From Theristus sp. LFF4_11 (Eukaryota; Nematoda; Chromadorea; Monhysterida; Xyalidae): a DNA stretch of 64,000 nt. The notes beneath the pieces are model-generated. The model ran no database searches and was not told where the DNA came from. It was given only the letters and a program-made list of their open reading frames with translations. The translations under genes were made by a program, and so were the position numbers. This document shows, in pieces, positions 47,001 through 58,319 of the stretch. Numbering within the stretch: position 1 is the stretch's first letter; each line of letters opens with the position of its first letter. The DNA lies in NCBI GenBank assembly GCA_030248135.1, contig JASANC010004302.1, positions 1 through 64,000 on the forward strand. Reading direction: 5' to 3'.

Positions 47001-48938
47001 GACGGGGCAAAACGGCGAGACGGCGGGCGAAAAGTCACCGGCGGCGGTTGGTGCGCAGCCCGCGTAGACCGCGCCACTGGCGAGATGCTGATTGAACTGC
47101 TCCAGATTGCTGTTGATGTTGTCGTTGAACGCGCCATTGTTGTTGTTGTGCATCGCCTGATGATGCGCATGGCCGATGTAGCCGGTTGATGAAAGTTGAT
47201 GTGAGTGATGTTGATCGGGGTAGATCAGTTGGCCGGAGTGGTGATCGATCAGCGGGCTTGCGACGGATGCTGCGGGCGCTGACATGCGACGCGACGATGA
47301 TTGGCTGGCGAGTGGCAGTAGATCTGGATGAGTGGAGTTGTTGTTGTTTTTACTTATTTTTGACACGATTCCACAGTTTTTTTTTCTCGATACAACGAAA
47401 CACAGTATGTTTGACAAACGGTCATATGCGATCATAGCGCTCGGAGGGAACCATGGTACGCGTTCGATGGGAAATTGGTGCGCACCTGATTACAGTATGA
47501 AACCTGTCACATTTCTCTCACAATGCAGCGTTCGCGACAAAACAACGAACGGCATCGGAGTTTTGCAAAAAAAACGTATTTTTAGCCACAAATGGGGGCT
47601 TTGATTTCAAGCAAACCGGACACATTGCAGTTCAAAGTTTCGCATGCTCTGTATTATGCAAAAAACGGAACAGGTTTCAACAAAAACACGTTTAAGGCGT
47701 AAAAATCGGTACATTAGCTAAGAAAACGTGCTGACATAACAAAAGTTTGCTGATTTCAACACCTAACTTCCACCCCTTCCCGCAAACTGACCATGCCTCG
47801 GATACACCCCAGCCGGTCCACCAGTCGTGTGCTGTTTCAACAACGGCATACTGTTGAAGTTACTGGTGCTGTCAGCGGGCACCGCTACGGTTGTATTGCT
47901 CGACGGTGAACTGCTGCTGCTGTTGGTTGTGGTCGTCGATGAGTTGCTCGTTGAGAATGTCGCACTGCTCGTGGATTTGTTGCCATTCGCTGGTGTTGTT
48001 TTGCTGTTTGATTTCTTGTTATTGTTATTTTTGGTATTCGGATTTGTTGTACTGTCGTCGATTAAGCTATTTGGCTCATCTTTCACTACGGTACTATGAA
48101 TTAGTGGCTCCTGTTTCACGTTTGTGTTTGTGAGGATTGGATTTTGTGAGTTCTTGTCGTTGTTGTTGCTATTATTGCTTCTGACCGTGAGTTGTTGTTG
48201 TTGTTGGTTTTGACTGTTGCAGTTTTTGTTGTTGGTCTGCGGATTTGTTGCGACCAGTGATTGGTGTTGCTGTTGCATCGGTTTCGCGGTCATCAACAGA
48301 CCACCGCCCGTATTACTCCCATTGTATTGCGGTTTCATCCCCGTCGTCGCTCCACACGCGTTCGCGATGGCGTCATTGTTCAGGTTGTCGTTGTTGTTGT
48401 TATTGTTGTTGTTGTTGTTGTTGAAGAAGTTCACGGCATCAAATACGAACTCGCCCTTCGAGTCGACCACGCTACCATGATGCTGATACAGTGACCTGTA
48501 GAACGCACTTGGCGAGTCAGCAGCGGATGGGTACAACAGTTGTTGTTGTTGTTGATGTTGTTGGTGTTGCTGTTGTACAAGTGACGCAGTTGTACTGGCC
48601 GTCGTTGTCAATGTACCGTTGTGGTTGTTGTTGTAATTGTCCATCAGCATTTGCGGCTGTTGTTGTTGTTGACTCTGTTGATAATGGTGATTGTGGTGAG
48701 CATTGAATTGGTTGTGGTTATTGACGAGATCAAGCGGCAGCTGATGGCTGGACAGAAGCGTTGGATTGCGCACCGTTCCAAGACAGCCGCCTAAATTGTT
48801 GTTGTTGTTATTGTTATTGGTGTTGTTGTTGTTGTTCTCCAAGATTGGCATTCCTACGCCAAGCCCTGAAGAGGAGGAGACTAGCGCCTCATCTGTACTG
48901 CTGCTGTTGCTGCTGCTCGTTTCGCTGCCGCTCAGCAT
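38022..48938 (-). CDS. E78: E78-type nuclear receptor (NR1E; Drosophila Eip78C / C. elegans SEX-1-like)
   Basis: Ligand-regulated or orphan transcription factor of the nucleus. Eleven exons: 48938-47768, 47323-46883, 43580-43488, 43129-43086, 40368-40227, 40022-39760, 39576-39451, 39264-39073, 38980-38875, 38702-38553, 38326-38022. All phases match, 1010 aa. Residues 1-540 are disordered, rich in Asn/Gln/Ser/Thr homopolymers. The DNA-binding domain starts PCKVCGDK (C562, C565), then [14 protein letters not shown] (P-box EGCKG), [37 protein letters not shown] and SVRYGRVPK, the T/A-box signature of E78. Ligand-binding domain about 719-935: [53 protein letters not shown] and [11 protein letters not shown]. 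The tail is Asn/Ser/Pro-rich. Intron 4 holds an LTR element. Start is the first ATG of the long exon; extra 5' exons are possible. Confidence 0.94.
40585..40720 (+). repeat. 5' LTR
   Basis: 136 bp, identical to the repaired 3' LTR except at two positions (ACAACTG/ACGACTG and GACAACA/GACCACA). The TATATAAC box at 40650-40657 is a plausible promoter. Confidence 0.9.
40650..40657 (+). promoter_or_regulatory. TATA box of the 5' LTR
   Basis: TATATAAC lies about 65 bp inside the LTR, where the U3 promoter is expected. The same word occurs in the 3' LTR. Confidence 0.55.
40721..40738 (+). promoter_or_regulatory. Candidate primer binding site
   Basis: TGGTGAGTCGACAAGCCG starts directly at the 5' LTR end. 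TGG pairs with the CCA end of a tRNA. I could not match the rest to a specific tRNA. Confidence 0.5.
40830..41765 (+). CDS. Unrecognised basic protein ORF inside the miniature LTR element
   Basis: 311 codons from ATG 40830 ([11 protein letters not shown]) to TGA 41763-41765; the frame is open further upstream but without ATG. It occupies most of the internal region. Visible features: an aromatic-rich N-terminal part ([21 protein letters not shown]), a Lys/Arg/Glu-rich middle (about residues 80-175) likely to be helical or nucleic-acid binding, and a Cys-containing C-terminal third. There is no zinc knuckle or aspartic protease DTG/DSG motif. It could be a divergent Gag or captured host sequence; function unknown. 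Confidence 0.55.
   Translation: MARRLSQQKRQIVYRQQEFDRYDPFYFSDYFQSPEPVHRAADRYMTHYFYGPTISKEQRRRLFSIPLPQLVVWLLPKMMTAEEPHEKHQAVEISVEAAEKRKVKPIKAARCKEVRKRRVKGATQKNVEKLKTVEKKATKRVPMEEEKHVIRLKTEDAMHGSEVKTATETSRDVVPIKAAAPSNAIEFKACVVDEIAPTRRVFYRVGFVPMTPMNQQHQQQPSCRSIVLCCRDVRLSKASQHVEECGDPKRLRNQLFGRHVRCSGVRSPPLSSIVCHSQCWLVMMMLGRQVRSSAFRSPSDKIYAKNDLLPP
41804..41813 (+). promoter_or_regulatory. Polypurine tract of the LTR element
   Basis: AGGGGGAAGA directly precedes the 3' LTR start (AGCTAATA). Confidence 0.8.
41822..42271. mobile_element. TA-flanked MITE nested in the 3' LTR
   Basis: 450 bp with ends CCGTATTACCTCTATTAAAC and its complement. The flanking TA (41820-41821 and 42272-42273) is present once in the intact 5' LTR, so it is a TA target duplication. 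The interior has many C runs with AAATAAAC spacers, mirrored arms CCCCATGGGGGTTTAT, and no ORF. Confidence 0.92.
43581..46882. other. E78 intron 2
   Basis: 3.3-kb intron on the minus strand. AT-rich, with many ACATGTAC and CATGCATG palindromic words. No gene or clear complete transposon recognised. Confidence 0.5.
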
Positions 48939-51900
48939 AACGGTTTTTGTTCCGAGATTTTTTTTCGAAGTTCTCTTTTTGTGGAGTACACTAGCAACTA
49001 AGATCGGGCGGACAGTATTTATTTGATTCCCACAGCGGTACTTTTTTCATTGATATACAGTTGAAGTGGCTGTTGTCATGCCCGCAGTTGTTCCATATTT
49101 TGGCGGCCTGAAGAGTTTTTGAAAAAAATATGATAATGGAGTTTTCGTTGTTTTCGGTTCTCATGAACAGAAACCGCAAAGCACATATGATTTCAAATAA
49201 AAAAGTTTTTCGAGCGAGTGTTTTTTTTCAGCTACACATTCACTTTTTTCGATGCGTGATCAATTATAGGAAAAAACTCATTTCGGCTGAAGCGAATAGC
49301 GTCACCTACATATTTTCGCCGGGAAATATGGGCTAATCATATCAAAAAAGGCGACGAATTGGTGCCCACACGTGAGCATGGGAGAAACGTAAAAAATGTG
49401 TGAAAATTATGACGTATATACATGTAGATAATATAATTTAACACTGGTTATGTAATATTTTTATGGTATGGTGGTGTGAAATGTTTACATGCATGTACAG
49501 ATCACAATTCCACGTGAGATTTAAAAAAGAGAGAGGTATACGCTACTCCAAAGTGTTTTAGCCTAATTTCGCTTTAGATTTGTTTTGATGTGATGAGATG
49601 AGCAAAAGAAACTTTTCGAATCCAGTTTGTGTAAGTAAATCAGACACTTCAAAAACAACCGTGTTCTCTGGTTTCAATTCTAAAAAAACAAACAAACAAA
49701 ATCTCTGAAAAATATCATGCATAATTATATCTTATGTTACCGGTATGCTAGAATATCCATAACATGGGCAAGCTGGCACATGTGTATGTATTCTTCAATG
49801 TATTGTTTACCTGGTTGGTGTATGTGAGGATAGGAATGAAAATGAAAAAAATTCCAAACAAAAAAATTCGCCAAAATTAGGTCAATAGCATAATTCCTGT
49901 GTGAGTACACAGTGCTACACTGAAAGAAGTTTTTGATCTGATTTCAAAATTTTTAAGATAAAAATTGGTGGTTTCAACAAAAAAAATCTTTTGATAAAAT
50001 TTGCGAAATAAAATTTTTCATTAAACCGAACCAGTGTACCCCATTGCATCCGGCAACGTTTGCGCCATGTGACTTTTAGAAATAAACAGCTGTGTAGAAA
50101 AGCAAAAAACGTTAAACAAAAAATAAAAGAGCAAAACATGACAAAAAAGCGCAACGAGAATGGACAAATAGGAAAAAACATTCCAACAGGGGCATTTACA
50201 GAAATCTTCAATACTAAACATGTAAACTGTAAACAGTGCGCTCTATTACAGGCACCGCAATCAATCAATAAAGAAAAAGAAGCAATCAAAAAAGAATCAA
50301 TATCTATGACTCCACAGTCCACACACACGCACACACATCCCACACTTCCAAACATAATCTTAAACATAACATAACGGCAAATCAGAACAAAAAACATATC
50401 AGCACATGCAATATGCATAAGTTATCCCGAGCGAAAAAAATCATCATCGATTATACTACATCTGTACACAACTGTGTATATGCAGTGTATAGTTGTTGTT
50501 GTGCACACATATACATAGAAAATGGTGATTGCTGTGATGATAAGAACATGTAACATGTATACACGAAACCGTTTAGAGGTGAAAAAAATGTACATGCGCA
50601 CACAAAAAAAAGTGCGCACGTCTCTGTACCACGCGCATGCGCACGCGCGCAACCGCAACAACAACAACAACAACAACAACAACACAGGGTGTGTTCCATA
50701 ATCAGAGACGGGCTAGCACACAAACGATTTAGCGCAAAATGTCGCCGCAATAAAGCGTTTGCATAAGCTCGAAATATAATAAAGTATTTTTACATAATAT
50801 TATATTAAAAAATTTAGCATGGTGTGTGCGCGTTTATTTCGTTGTCACTATAACTCCGTACGAGGGGTGGCAGGTTCAATGGCCCTGAGATGCACGCACG
50901 CACGCATACACATGTTGCATGTTTTTAATACAAATGCGATCATATGTGTGTGTAGAGAGAGACTAAGCACAAAACAGAGTAGATATAGAGATATAGATAA
51001 ATTGTGCATGTACATCGGCTGTTGAGAGGAGATATAGCCGCAAATCGGTAGTCAGATTTCGAGAAATCTGCTGTACAGATGGGTGGATTCGGTACATACT
51101 CATGGAATCATGTATATACTTACATGTATGTACAGATTACCCAACCCAATGGCAGCTTAACGATCCCGCCCTTTATATATGCGAGGTACATGTAGTTGTG
51201 TTTTTTAGTATATGGTTGGCCCACTGACTGAGTTTTAGACAGGTGGTCGCTTGCTTCTTTTTTTCTTTTTTCTTAGACGGAAAAACTTATATCATGATCG
51301 TTTGCTTATCTGGGACTGTTTTTATTATGATCATTAGAGTGATTATTATGGCCAATTTAGCAACACGTCTGATCAACACCACATACATAGATTTACATGT
51401 ACATGGGCATGCATGTATATGTACGGGTTTTATCATATGATTTTATATTTTTGTGGAAACACGTATTTTTAATTTCGCAGAGACACGTTCAAAGGTGAGA
51501 TGACATTGACCATTGGTCATTTTAAACATGTATTGTATGTTTGGTGAGAGATGCGCATTTAGTAGTGGGCATTGACTTCTCGTGGGTAACAGGAGGTGGC
51601 TGTCACAGCAGCTACTAGGGATGGATGTAATGTCATTGTTGCCATAAAATTCAATGAATTACTATTATCATTATGTCATAAAAATATAAATTTATCAAAA
51701 GCAATTTATTCGGAAAGATGTGGAAAATTTTTAAATGGACAAAACTTGCCTCGTTCGAAACTAGCCACACGGGCAGGACTTGTACTGCACCTGTACCGCC
51801 TTTGAAACAAATTTCATGACATGTAAAAAAAGTTTAATAAAATTACATAATTAAATCAAAATAAAAATGTCTAAGACCACGAAAACCAAAACGATTAGTA

Positions 51901-53035
51901 GAACAAACAATTCGCCAGTTATTGTTGTCCAGTATTTTACGTTATTTACAACACACGTACGACCATACGGTAAAACAAACAACCACAGAACAACAGAAAG
52001 TGAGCAAAGTTTTTGGTTGTTCTGATTTTCCATTCCAAAACAAATCCATTCCTGTATACTGTATGTACAATGTGAGCTGAACTGTTTGATTAGCGAGCAA
52101 TTTTTCAGAGAGAAAAACAAATAAATAAAAATGAATATGCCTTGGTTTAGTACAGTGTTCTGTTCATCTTTATTTATTATTGTCACTATTTTCAGCTTCA
52201 CGTAAAAAAGCTGAAGACACACAAGACACACAGTACACGCACAAAAGTCTCAATGGTTTTGAATGGAGACCATTGATTGGTTGCATTACTGTCACCCAAC
52301 CAATCAATCTACTGCATTCCGAATGTTTTGTTGCTCAACTGTGAATCATAAAAATGTAGTGATCAAAGCTTTTCGAAAACCCCATATATTTGCCCGGTGG
52401 TGCCTGTCACCACCGCACACGAAAACTGTAGTGTTATGCACCCTGTAAACAAGTTTCGAACTGCACTACGATTATATTTTTGTTATTTCCAGTTAAGGTA
52501 TGGTGTATTATATATACTTGCGTTCTGTATTAATATGTGAAGATTGTTTGTTGATTATACATTTGAGAAATAGCTGATAGCATTTTATGGAACACACGGT
52601 TTTGGCGAAAACAATTTTTGGTGTACACTTGTTGTCTGCTGACAAGTGTGACGATGTTTTGGCAAAATCAAATGAAACGATGTATGATAAAATTATGTTT
52701 GTTCGATTCCCGATATGGTTCTATTTTTAAATGTGTGGTGTATTTTGCGATACGGTATGCAATAATCAAAAAACTTTTGTGAAATTACCGTATGTATAAA
52801 CGGAAAATTGAAAACAGTTTTCGAAAACAGAAACTTTTTTTGCAGTAAAAACACATCTCTTGTAAATGTAAACTCACAACAAGAAAACATATACAATGTA
52901 CTACAGGTACAATCGCAATTTGATAAGCGAATGAATTTGATTGACGACTAAATTGATTTTATAGTAATTGTAACTAAAAACTAAAATCACACACGATTTT
53001 ACGTCAAAATCACAAAAGCTTTGCTGTTGTTGGCT
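48939..53035. other. 5' flank of E78 and 3' flank of the astacin gene
   Basis: No coding exon recognised in about 4.1 kb. AT-rich with frequent TACATGTA/ACATGTACA words (for example near 49420, 49495, 51110 and 51395), a CA-rich segment at 50320-50345 and an AAC repeat at 50658-50683. The E78 promoter should lie near the left end. Confidence 0.5.
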
Positions 53036-56000
53036 TCAAAACGGCATTGTATCTGAAAAAAATCAATTGAACTGTTCAATATTACATTTCATTTGATCAT
53101 TTAGACGAAAGCACAACTACTGGCAACAATGCATTAAAAAAGTAAAGTAGAAAAAGTAAAAGGAGTAAAAACTAAATATGACGAGAAAGGAAGCACTGGA
53201 AGGAGAGAAAACGTGAATGTCTGCCGAATGATCCGCTTCTTAGAAGTTTCATCAAGTTTTTTCGCACATATAAAATCTGTCTTGTTCTCTTTTGTTCCAC
53301 AGAATTAAAAAAATATTGAAAAAATCTACTTACAAGGTCCACAACCACAATTGCCGCTGTTACACGTGCACTCTCGAGTACGACAGGCCCCAAATGTCCG
53401 TTTCGCCTTGTCGCAGCACGTTTCACAAGCTTTGAGTGATGAATAAAAAAAATATAATGAATATAATTCACAAATGATCATAATCATATCCAGGTTTTTT
53501 TTAGTTTCTGCACAGATTGGGTGTCAAAAACATGATTGTGGCTCACGGTCTATGAGTGATCTAGGACTAATCGCCTTTTGTTTGACTGCAGCACCATATA
53601 CATCGCAATCGAAAGAAAAAGTCTTATTGAACTTATTGAATTGAACTTTCAAGCCAAAATCCTGCACCAACCCGCTTCCAACGCGCTGGCGTCGAGAAAT
53701 CCGGGACACTTGTACAGCATGTTCAGTTCCTGAAATATACATTTGGAAAAAAGACATCGTTGCCGTCTGCAGTGTAGCCAGTTGGCACGGGATTTGCTGT
53801 TCCATCTATTTTGAAAAACAGACGGAAGCATCATTGAAGAAATTGGGCGCACCAAACGCGGACTCGAACCACCATCTCTGGTATGTTGGAGCTCGACCAG
53901 TGCCTTCGGAGCCCTGGGGTAACTTTGATAAAACGTAGCTGTCCAACAGTGCTACACCATTGAGTGCCCGAGTAAAGTTCATGAATCAACATGGAAAAGC
54001 GAAACTGCACTGTTTTTATGACAGGGGCTCAGTGGTGCAGCACTATTGGACTACTTACTAATGAGCTTTTATTAAATTGGCCCTTGGACTTGCCGTTATC
54101 TCAGTTTTGGTTCTTGATAAGACATGCGCGGCATGGGAAAAGATGATACTGAAAAGGATTTCATTGTCTCATCAATGATGTCAGACAGTTTCAAACGAAC
54201 AGCCAATACCTTCATGTCGGTGTCGGTTGGTCTTTCGCGGTTGCCAATTTTCGCACCCTTCTTCTTCGGCCGGATTGTTGGCAAGTTACCGCCGCCAGGA
54301 GCTGGTTTACCGAAATACGTCTCACCATAATGCATGATTGAGTTGTAATCATATTCAGTGCCCTGATGTGTGATCTTCGCTTGACTGTAGCTCTCGAAGT
54401 TGCCTGAAAATGTGTACAACCCATTGTTTTGTTTCTGACACACGCCGAAACGTTTGCACTTGACAAGCGAATACGTGCCCGACATGGGGCGGCCCGAAAC
54501 GTACCCGGCCCCGTACCCGGCCGAACACATGTGCCAAACGTACCCGGCCCCGTACCCGTCCCAACACATGTCCCAAACGTACCCGACCCCGTACCCGTCC
54601 CAACACATGTCCCAAACGTACCCGGCCCCGTACCAGGTCGAATACGTCTCCGAACACGTCCACAAAAAAGCGTTCGAACAAACATGCCCCGAAATCAACA
54701 GTCAACACGTATCCGGCCGAGTATGCTCCGAAATGGAATCCCCGGCCCGCCCGGCCCCGAAACGATTTGCGTGAAACATGACCGACTGTCAGACTTTTTA
54801 AGTTTGTCTATACCTTTCTGTTTCGGCACAATGTTCTCCGCGAGTATCTCGACGAAATCATCGCGGTCACTGCGCGACTGTTCGTGGTAGAAGCCGAGCG
54901 CGTGCAGCAGCTCGTGTACGATCACGCCTGGTGTGACGCATGAACGGACGCTCAGAGACATCGGCTGCCTGGTGCGACTGGCGATTTCTGGAAAGCAAAA
55001 CTCGCGATGGGCGCGATACTCGACGGCGTTCTAGTTGGGTTTTCTGGGTTAGTCCTGGCGAAAAACATCGCCTAAAATACCAGCGAACAATTTATTTCAG
55101 CGCGAGTGTGAGACGACTTACAGTTACATTTACACTGCGAAATTGTGCACTTAAGGGGCATTCATGAAGCATTACGACCGCGTCGGTATGTTTTCACACA
55201 GTTAAGCGTCACTCAATACTGCTTCATGAATGCCTCTTTATATGGCAGTCTTTTCTTCTCGTTTTTTTTGCAACTTTAGACGCAAACAAAAGTTTTGCAC
55301 AGAACGGGAACGTTTGATCGTGCACCGAAATCAATCAAAAACAAACAAAACTGGATCGTTCGTCCCGCTCCAACCAACCGTTCTTCACCATGCCCACATA
55401 CGAGTTGCACGCCTTTCCACTGGCATCCGTCACGCTCAGCCACCACTGGTCGCTTCCAGTTTTCGGTCGAATTTTCAGACAAGACCGTGACTCGATTTCC
55501 TTCACTGCGGCGTTCCATGCGGACATGCTGAGGGTTTTTTTTAAATTTTGTTACAGTATGGCTGAGTAAGTAAGGCAGTCAGCCTTTTAAGGCGGGTTCA
55601 GATTAAGACTGAGACTAAGACTAAGACTAAGACTAAGACTAAGACTAAGACTAAGACTATGACTAACTTTGTGTTTTTCAAAAATGCGAACATAATTCAC
55701 AAAACATGAACAGCAAGGAAAAAGCATGAACAGAATAACCCGAAGAATCCAATAGTTTGAAAAAAACGCGCCAAATTTGGCACAAATTGGTTTCTGAAGA
55801 TCTTTTTTCATTGATTCAAATTTCGCGCGCTTCTTGCACCCTGAAAAAAGCTGTTATGAACAGGATCCCTTGACACAGCACATCTGCGCTGCGCTGTCAC
55901 ACCACACCGTCGCACATGAAGTCATTCTCAGGGGTTACGAGTTTGGCGATGGAGTTTTTTGTCTTCCATTCTCTGTTCCGCACTCACAAAGCGGCGTCTC

Positions 56001-56494
56001 GTTCGTGTGCGCTGCTGAGTTCGTACGGCACAGTTTTGTCCCTCCACCGATAGTGGTCGCCCCTGATGCCGGCGCCGACGCCGACCGGGCCACCCTCAAT
56101 CGCTTCCATCTGTGCATCCGTCAGTCGCATGTCGCCCTCGAACGAGTCCTCGAGACCGCCCACGGTTTCCGGATGCTGAAATATGGGTCTGAAAGTACGT
56201 ACCAGGAATCGTGCCAAGATGGCATGCCAGATGACACGGATTTTAATGGACCAAAAACATCATGTTTTCTTTTAACTTTTTAAACTTTTATCTTTTACTC
56301 GTTATCCTGTTCTAATTTCGTCCTTCGTATGCTTATTTATATTCAGGCTAAAAAAGATGACAGGCATAAAGAAGAAACATGCAGGGGCACCAGACCTCGT
56401 CACTGTTATGGCGGCGATAATGACGACAACTGACGACGTTCAATGCACACGCCAACGCCAGAATCAGCAGGAACTGCATTGTTCTTGTGGTCAT
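53036..56494 (-). CDS. Secreted astacin-family zinc metalloprotease (NAS-like)
   Basis: Extracellular zinc endopeptidase (M12A). Exons: 56494-56396, 56175-55988, 55527-55379, 54987-54814, 54403-54210, 53729-53672, 53429-53334, 53052-53036; phases agree, 324 aa. The signal peptide is residues 1-22 (hydrophobic [11 protein letters not shown]). The prosegment carries FEGD (45-48), the aspartate-switch motif. The mature domain begins near residue 74 ([13 protein letters not shown]). Zinc site [12 protein letters not shown] (H170, E171, H174, H180). Met-turn SIMHYG (225-230) with its Tyr. [21 protein letters not shown] is shared with the family. After the catalytic domain comes a short Cys-rich tail ([11 protein letters not shown]), not a full EGF or CUB. 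The last 17-nt exon is the least certain part. Active-site residues look intact. Confidence 0.88.
53846..53968 (-). mobile_element. tRNA-like SINE2 copy in an astacin intron
   Basis: On the minus strand GGGCACTCAATGGTGTAGCA resembles a tRNA 5' half and GGTTCGAGTCC is a B box, ending GTGCGCCC. Over 120 bp separate the ends, and no clean cloverleaf forms, so this is a SINE or pseudo-tRNA, not a tRNA gene. The 5' half aligns with 54026-54075 and 32364-32420. Confidence 0.55.
54026..54075 (+). mobile_element. tRNA-like SINE2 fragment
   Basis: GGCTCAGTGGTGCAGCACTA resembles an A box. It is followed by TTGGACTACTTACTAATGAG and TTTTATTAAATTGG, shared with the neighbouring inverted copy. Confidence 0.5.
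54490..54650. repeat. 39-bp minisatellite in an astacin intron
   Basis: About four units built on CGTACCCGGCCCCGTACCC and CAACACATGTCCCAAA at 54497, 54539, 54578 and 54617. Long open frames across it come from the repeat. Confidence 0.9.
55153..55243. mobile_element. Family B element in an astacin intron
   Basis: TTAAGGGGCATTCATGAAGC to ACTGCTTCATGAATGCC followed by TCTTTA. A complete copy with TTAA-type flanks. Confidence 0.85.
55554..55858. mobile_element. Family D element with hexamer expansion, right end missing
   Basis: Starts after TA with CAGTATGGCTGAGTAAGTAA, then GGCAGTCAGCC. A GACTAA hexamer array (55599-55662) replaces part of the body. ACGCGCCAAATTTGGCA and TTCTTGCACCCTGAAAAAAG follow, but the GGCCATNCTG right terminus is not found. 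Confidence 0.8.
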
Positions 56495-58319
56495 TCGTTT
56501 AAAAAAAAACGTTTTTTCTTCAAAAAAAAGTTCTACGAAAACTACTCAACATGCTTTTAGGCAAACCATTTGGTACAAACGTACTTTTACGCACGTTTAC
56601 GAAGTAAAAGTGTTCTTTTTTATTTGTTGGCATGAAGGTGACATGATCGTCTAGCACATCATTTGATATCAGTTTGAACAATCTTCCATCACTTTTTGGT
56701 GAGCTAGACTGCCATCCCAACGAACACACCCTTTTTCTGACATGTAATTCTTGTTTTTACTCTTGTTCTTTGAGAATTCTATTTTGAAAACTTCAGCGGC
56801 CAGCGGATTCACTAGTGCATGGTGAAGCAGAGATTACAGATCAACCAATAGTTGGGCTGTGGTCAGTTTGTGGTGTGTGAACAAAACGAACACCAAAACA
56901 AAGCAATCGTCACAGCAAGTTTCGGACAACTTTATGATTTATAAGTGGCACATTACTTTTTTCATTAAAACTGATTATTTGCACTTTCTGCAATAAAGTA
57001 CAGTTTCTGCATTAGTTTGCTGCTGCAGATATGCCATATATCAACCTCATGGTTGAGTGGTCCCACGCACTTTCACAATGACGGGTTCAGTCATACTTTG
57101 CAAGACGAAGTCAAACTCCGTGGTCATTTAGAACGGCATCATGTGGACACAACTATTTTCAGGCTAAAAAAGGTGTCCGGACCGGAGTTCTATCCATCAG
57201 AGTGTCCAGCTGGTGCCTAGGAAATAAAAATGGCATATTCAGTAAACTCACCCTACTAATCAAAACAGCAAAAAACTGCTGCGTGTGTGAAAAAGAAGTT
57301 TTTCCCGGGAAAAAGTGCTCGCAGATCGAAAAATTGTTTTTCTGAGAAAATGAAGTATGAACACCCTCTGATTGTTTTAGAATATTTTAAAAAATTCCAA
57401 TTCAATATCAACGTGGTTCTGTTTTCCACGCAAGATTACTCAGTTTTTAGTCATAGCAGCAAATCAGAATCATGCTGCACATTGTTTCGTCCGAAGCGGG
57501 ACCCCGCCGTTATCACATTTGACCTACTTATGAGCGAGCATATGTTGTGGGTGGACAGTGACACCGTACATGTAGCTAGCTAGTATATGAGACATTACAG
57601 CAAGGTGACCAGCTTGAAAGTCGTAAAACATAAGAATACAACATGAAACACTGCTTTTTATTATTGAATTACCAAACCACATTATTGCAACACACTGCAT
57701 GTAACTTTGGCTCATCACCCACACTGTTGTTTTTATCAGCGGCATTTGTGTTTGCGTGTCCAGCGCAATGGAATTTTTAGTGACCATCGCGTGTAACATA
57801 GCAGAACTTTTTGTTTTTAAAAAGCATGTTACATGGAACTGGCTGTCATCTCGGGAAAGGTGTTTTAAAGTTCTTTTTTGTCGCTTGAAGCTAATATTTG
57901 CTGGTCCACTCCCATGTTTTACAAAAAAACACACAAGACTCGGTGCAAGATTCTAAATCGATGTATAGTAGTATGTTTCTTTGAAACTGTCATGTTGTTT
58001 AGTTCGAGAAAGAAGAAAGAACGAAATCTGGTTGGAAAAAGACAAGTTTAGAAAAAATGCTTGTTTGATTTTATTCCTGCCAGACACGATGAACGTTCAA
58101 ACCTCTTCAATTCATGATTTCGCGTGCTCTATCTGTATCCACACTCTGTGAAAAATCTGACACGTTTGAAGAAACATGCTGTACACAAAACTGTGCACAA
58201 AATAATCATTGTGTTGATGTTCTGTTTTGACACTTTTATGCTACTTTCCAGGCGCCCCGCCGCGCTTTTTTTTCAGTTTTCTTTAAAATTTGCTAAATCT
58301 GCTGAATCTGCTGACAATA
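56495..58319. other. Divergent intergenic region between the astacin and EGF/vWA genes
   Basis: Contains both promoters, since the genes diverge. A family C fragment lies at 57167-57222 (AAAAAGGTGTCCGGACC, GAGTGTCCAGC). No exon recognised. Confidence 0.5.

Noticed and set aside
46883..47323. Treating this as a separate gene from the E78 zinc fingers
   Set aside because: Both splice ends are phase-matched to the long 5' exon (A|AT) and to the first zinc-finger exon (G|AC), so it is exon 2 of E78.
47827..49026. Plus-strand Leu/Val-rich open frames with apparent membrane segments
   Set aside because: Antisense shadows of the CAA/AAC repeats in E78 exon 1.
53846..53968. A possible tRNA gene on the minus strand
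   Set aside because: A- and B-box-like words exist but the arms do not form a cloverleaf and the spacing is too long; treated as a SINE-like copy.
54096..54698. A 200-codon minus frame with [12 protein letters not shown] repeats fused to astacin sequence
   Set aside because: The repeats are the intronic 39-bp minisatellite; the astacin exon acceptor at 54403 removes them.
56797..56825. Sequence resembling a cloning polylinker (GGATTCACTAGTG)
   Set aside because: Only a short partial match; flanks are ordinary AT-rich genomic sequence, and there is no adjoining vector backbone.
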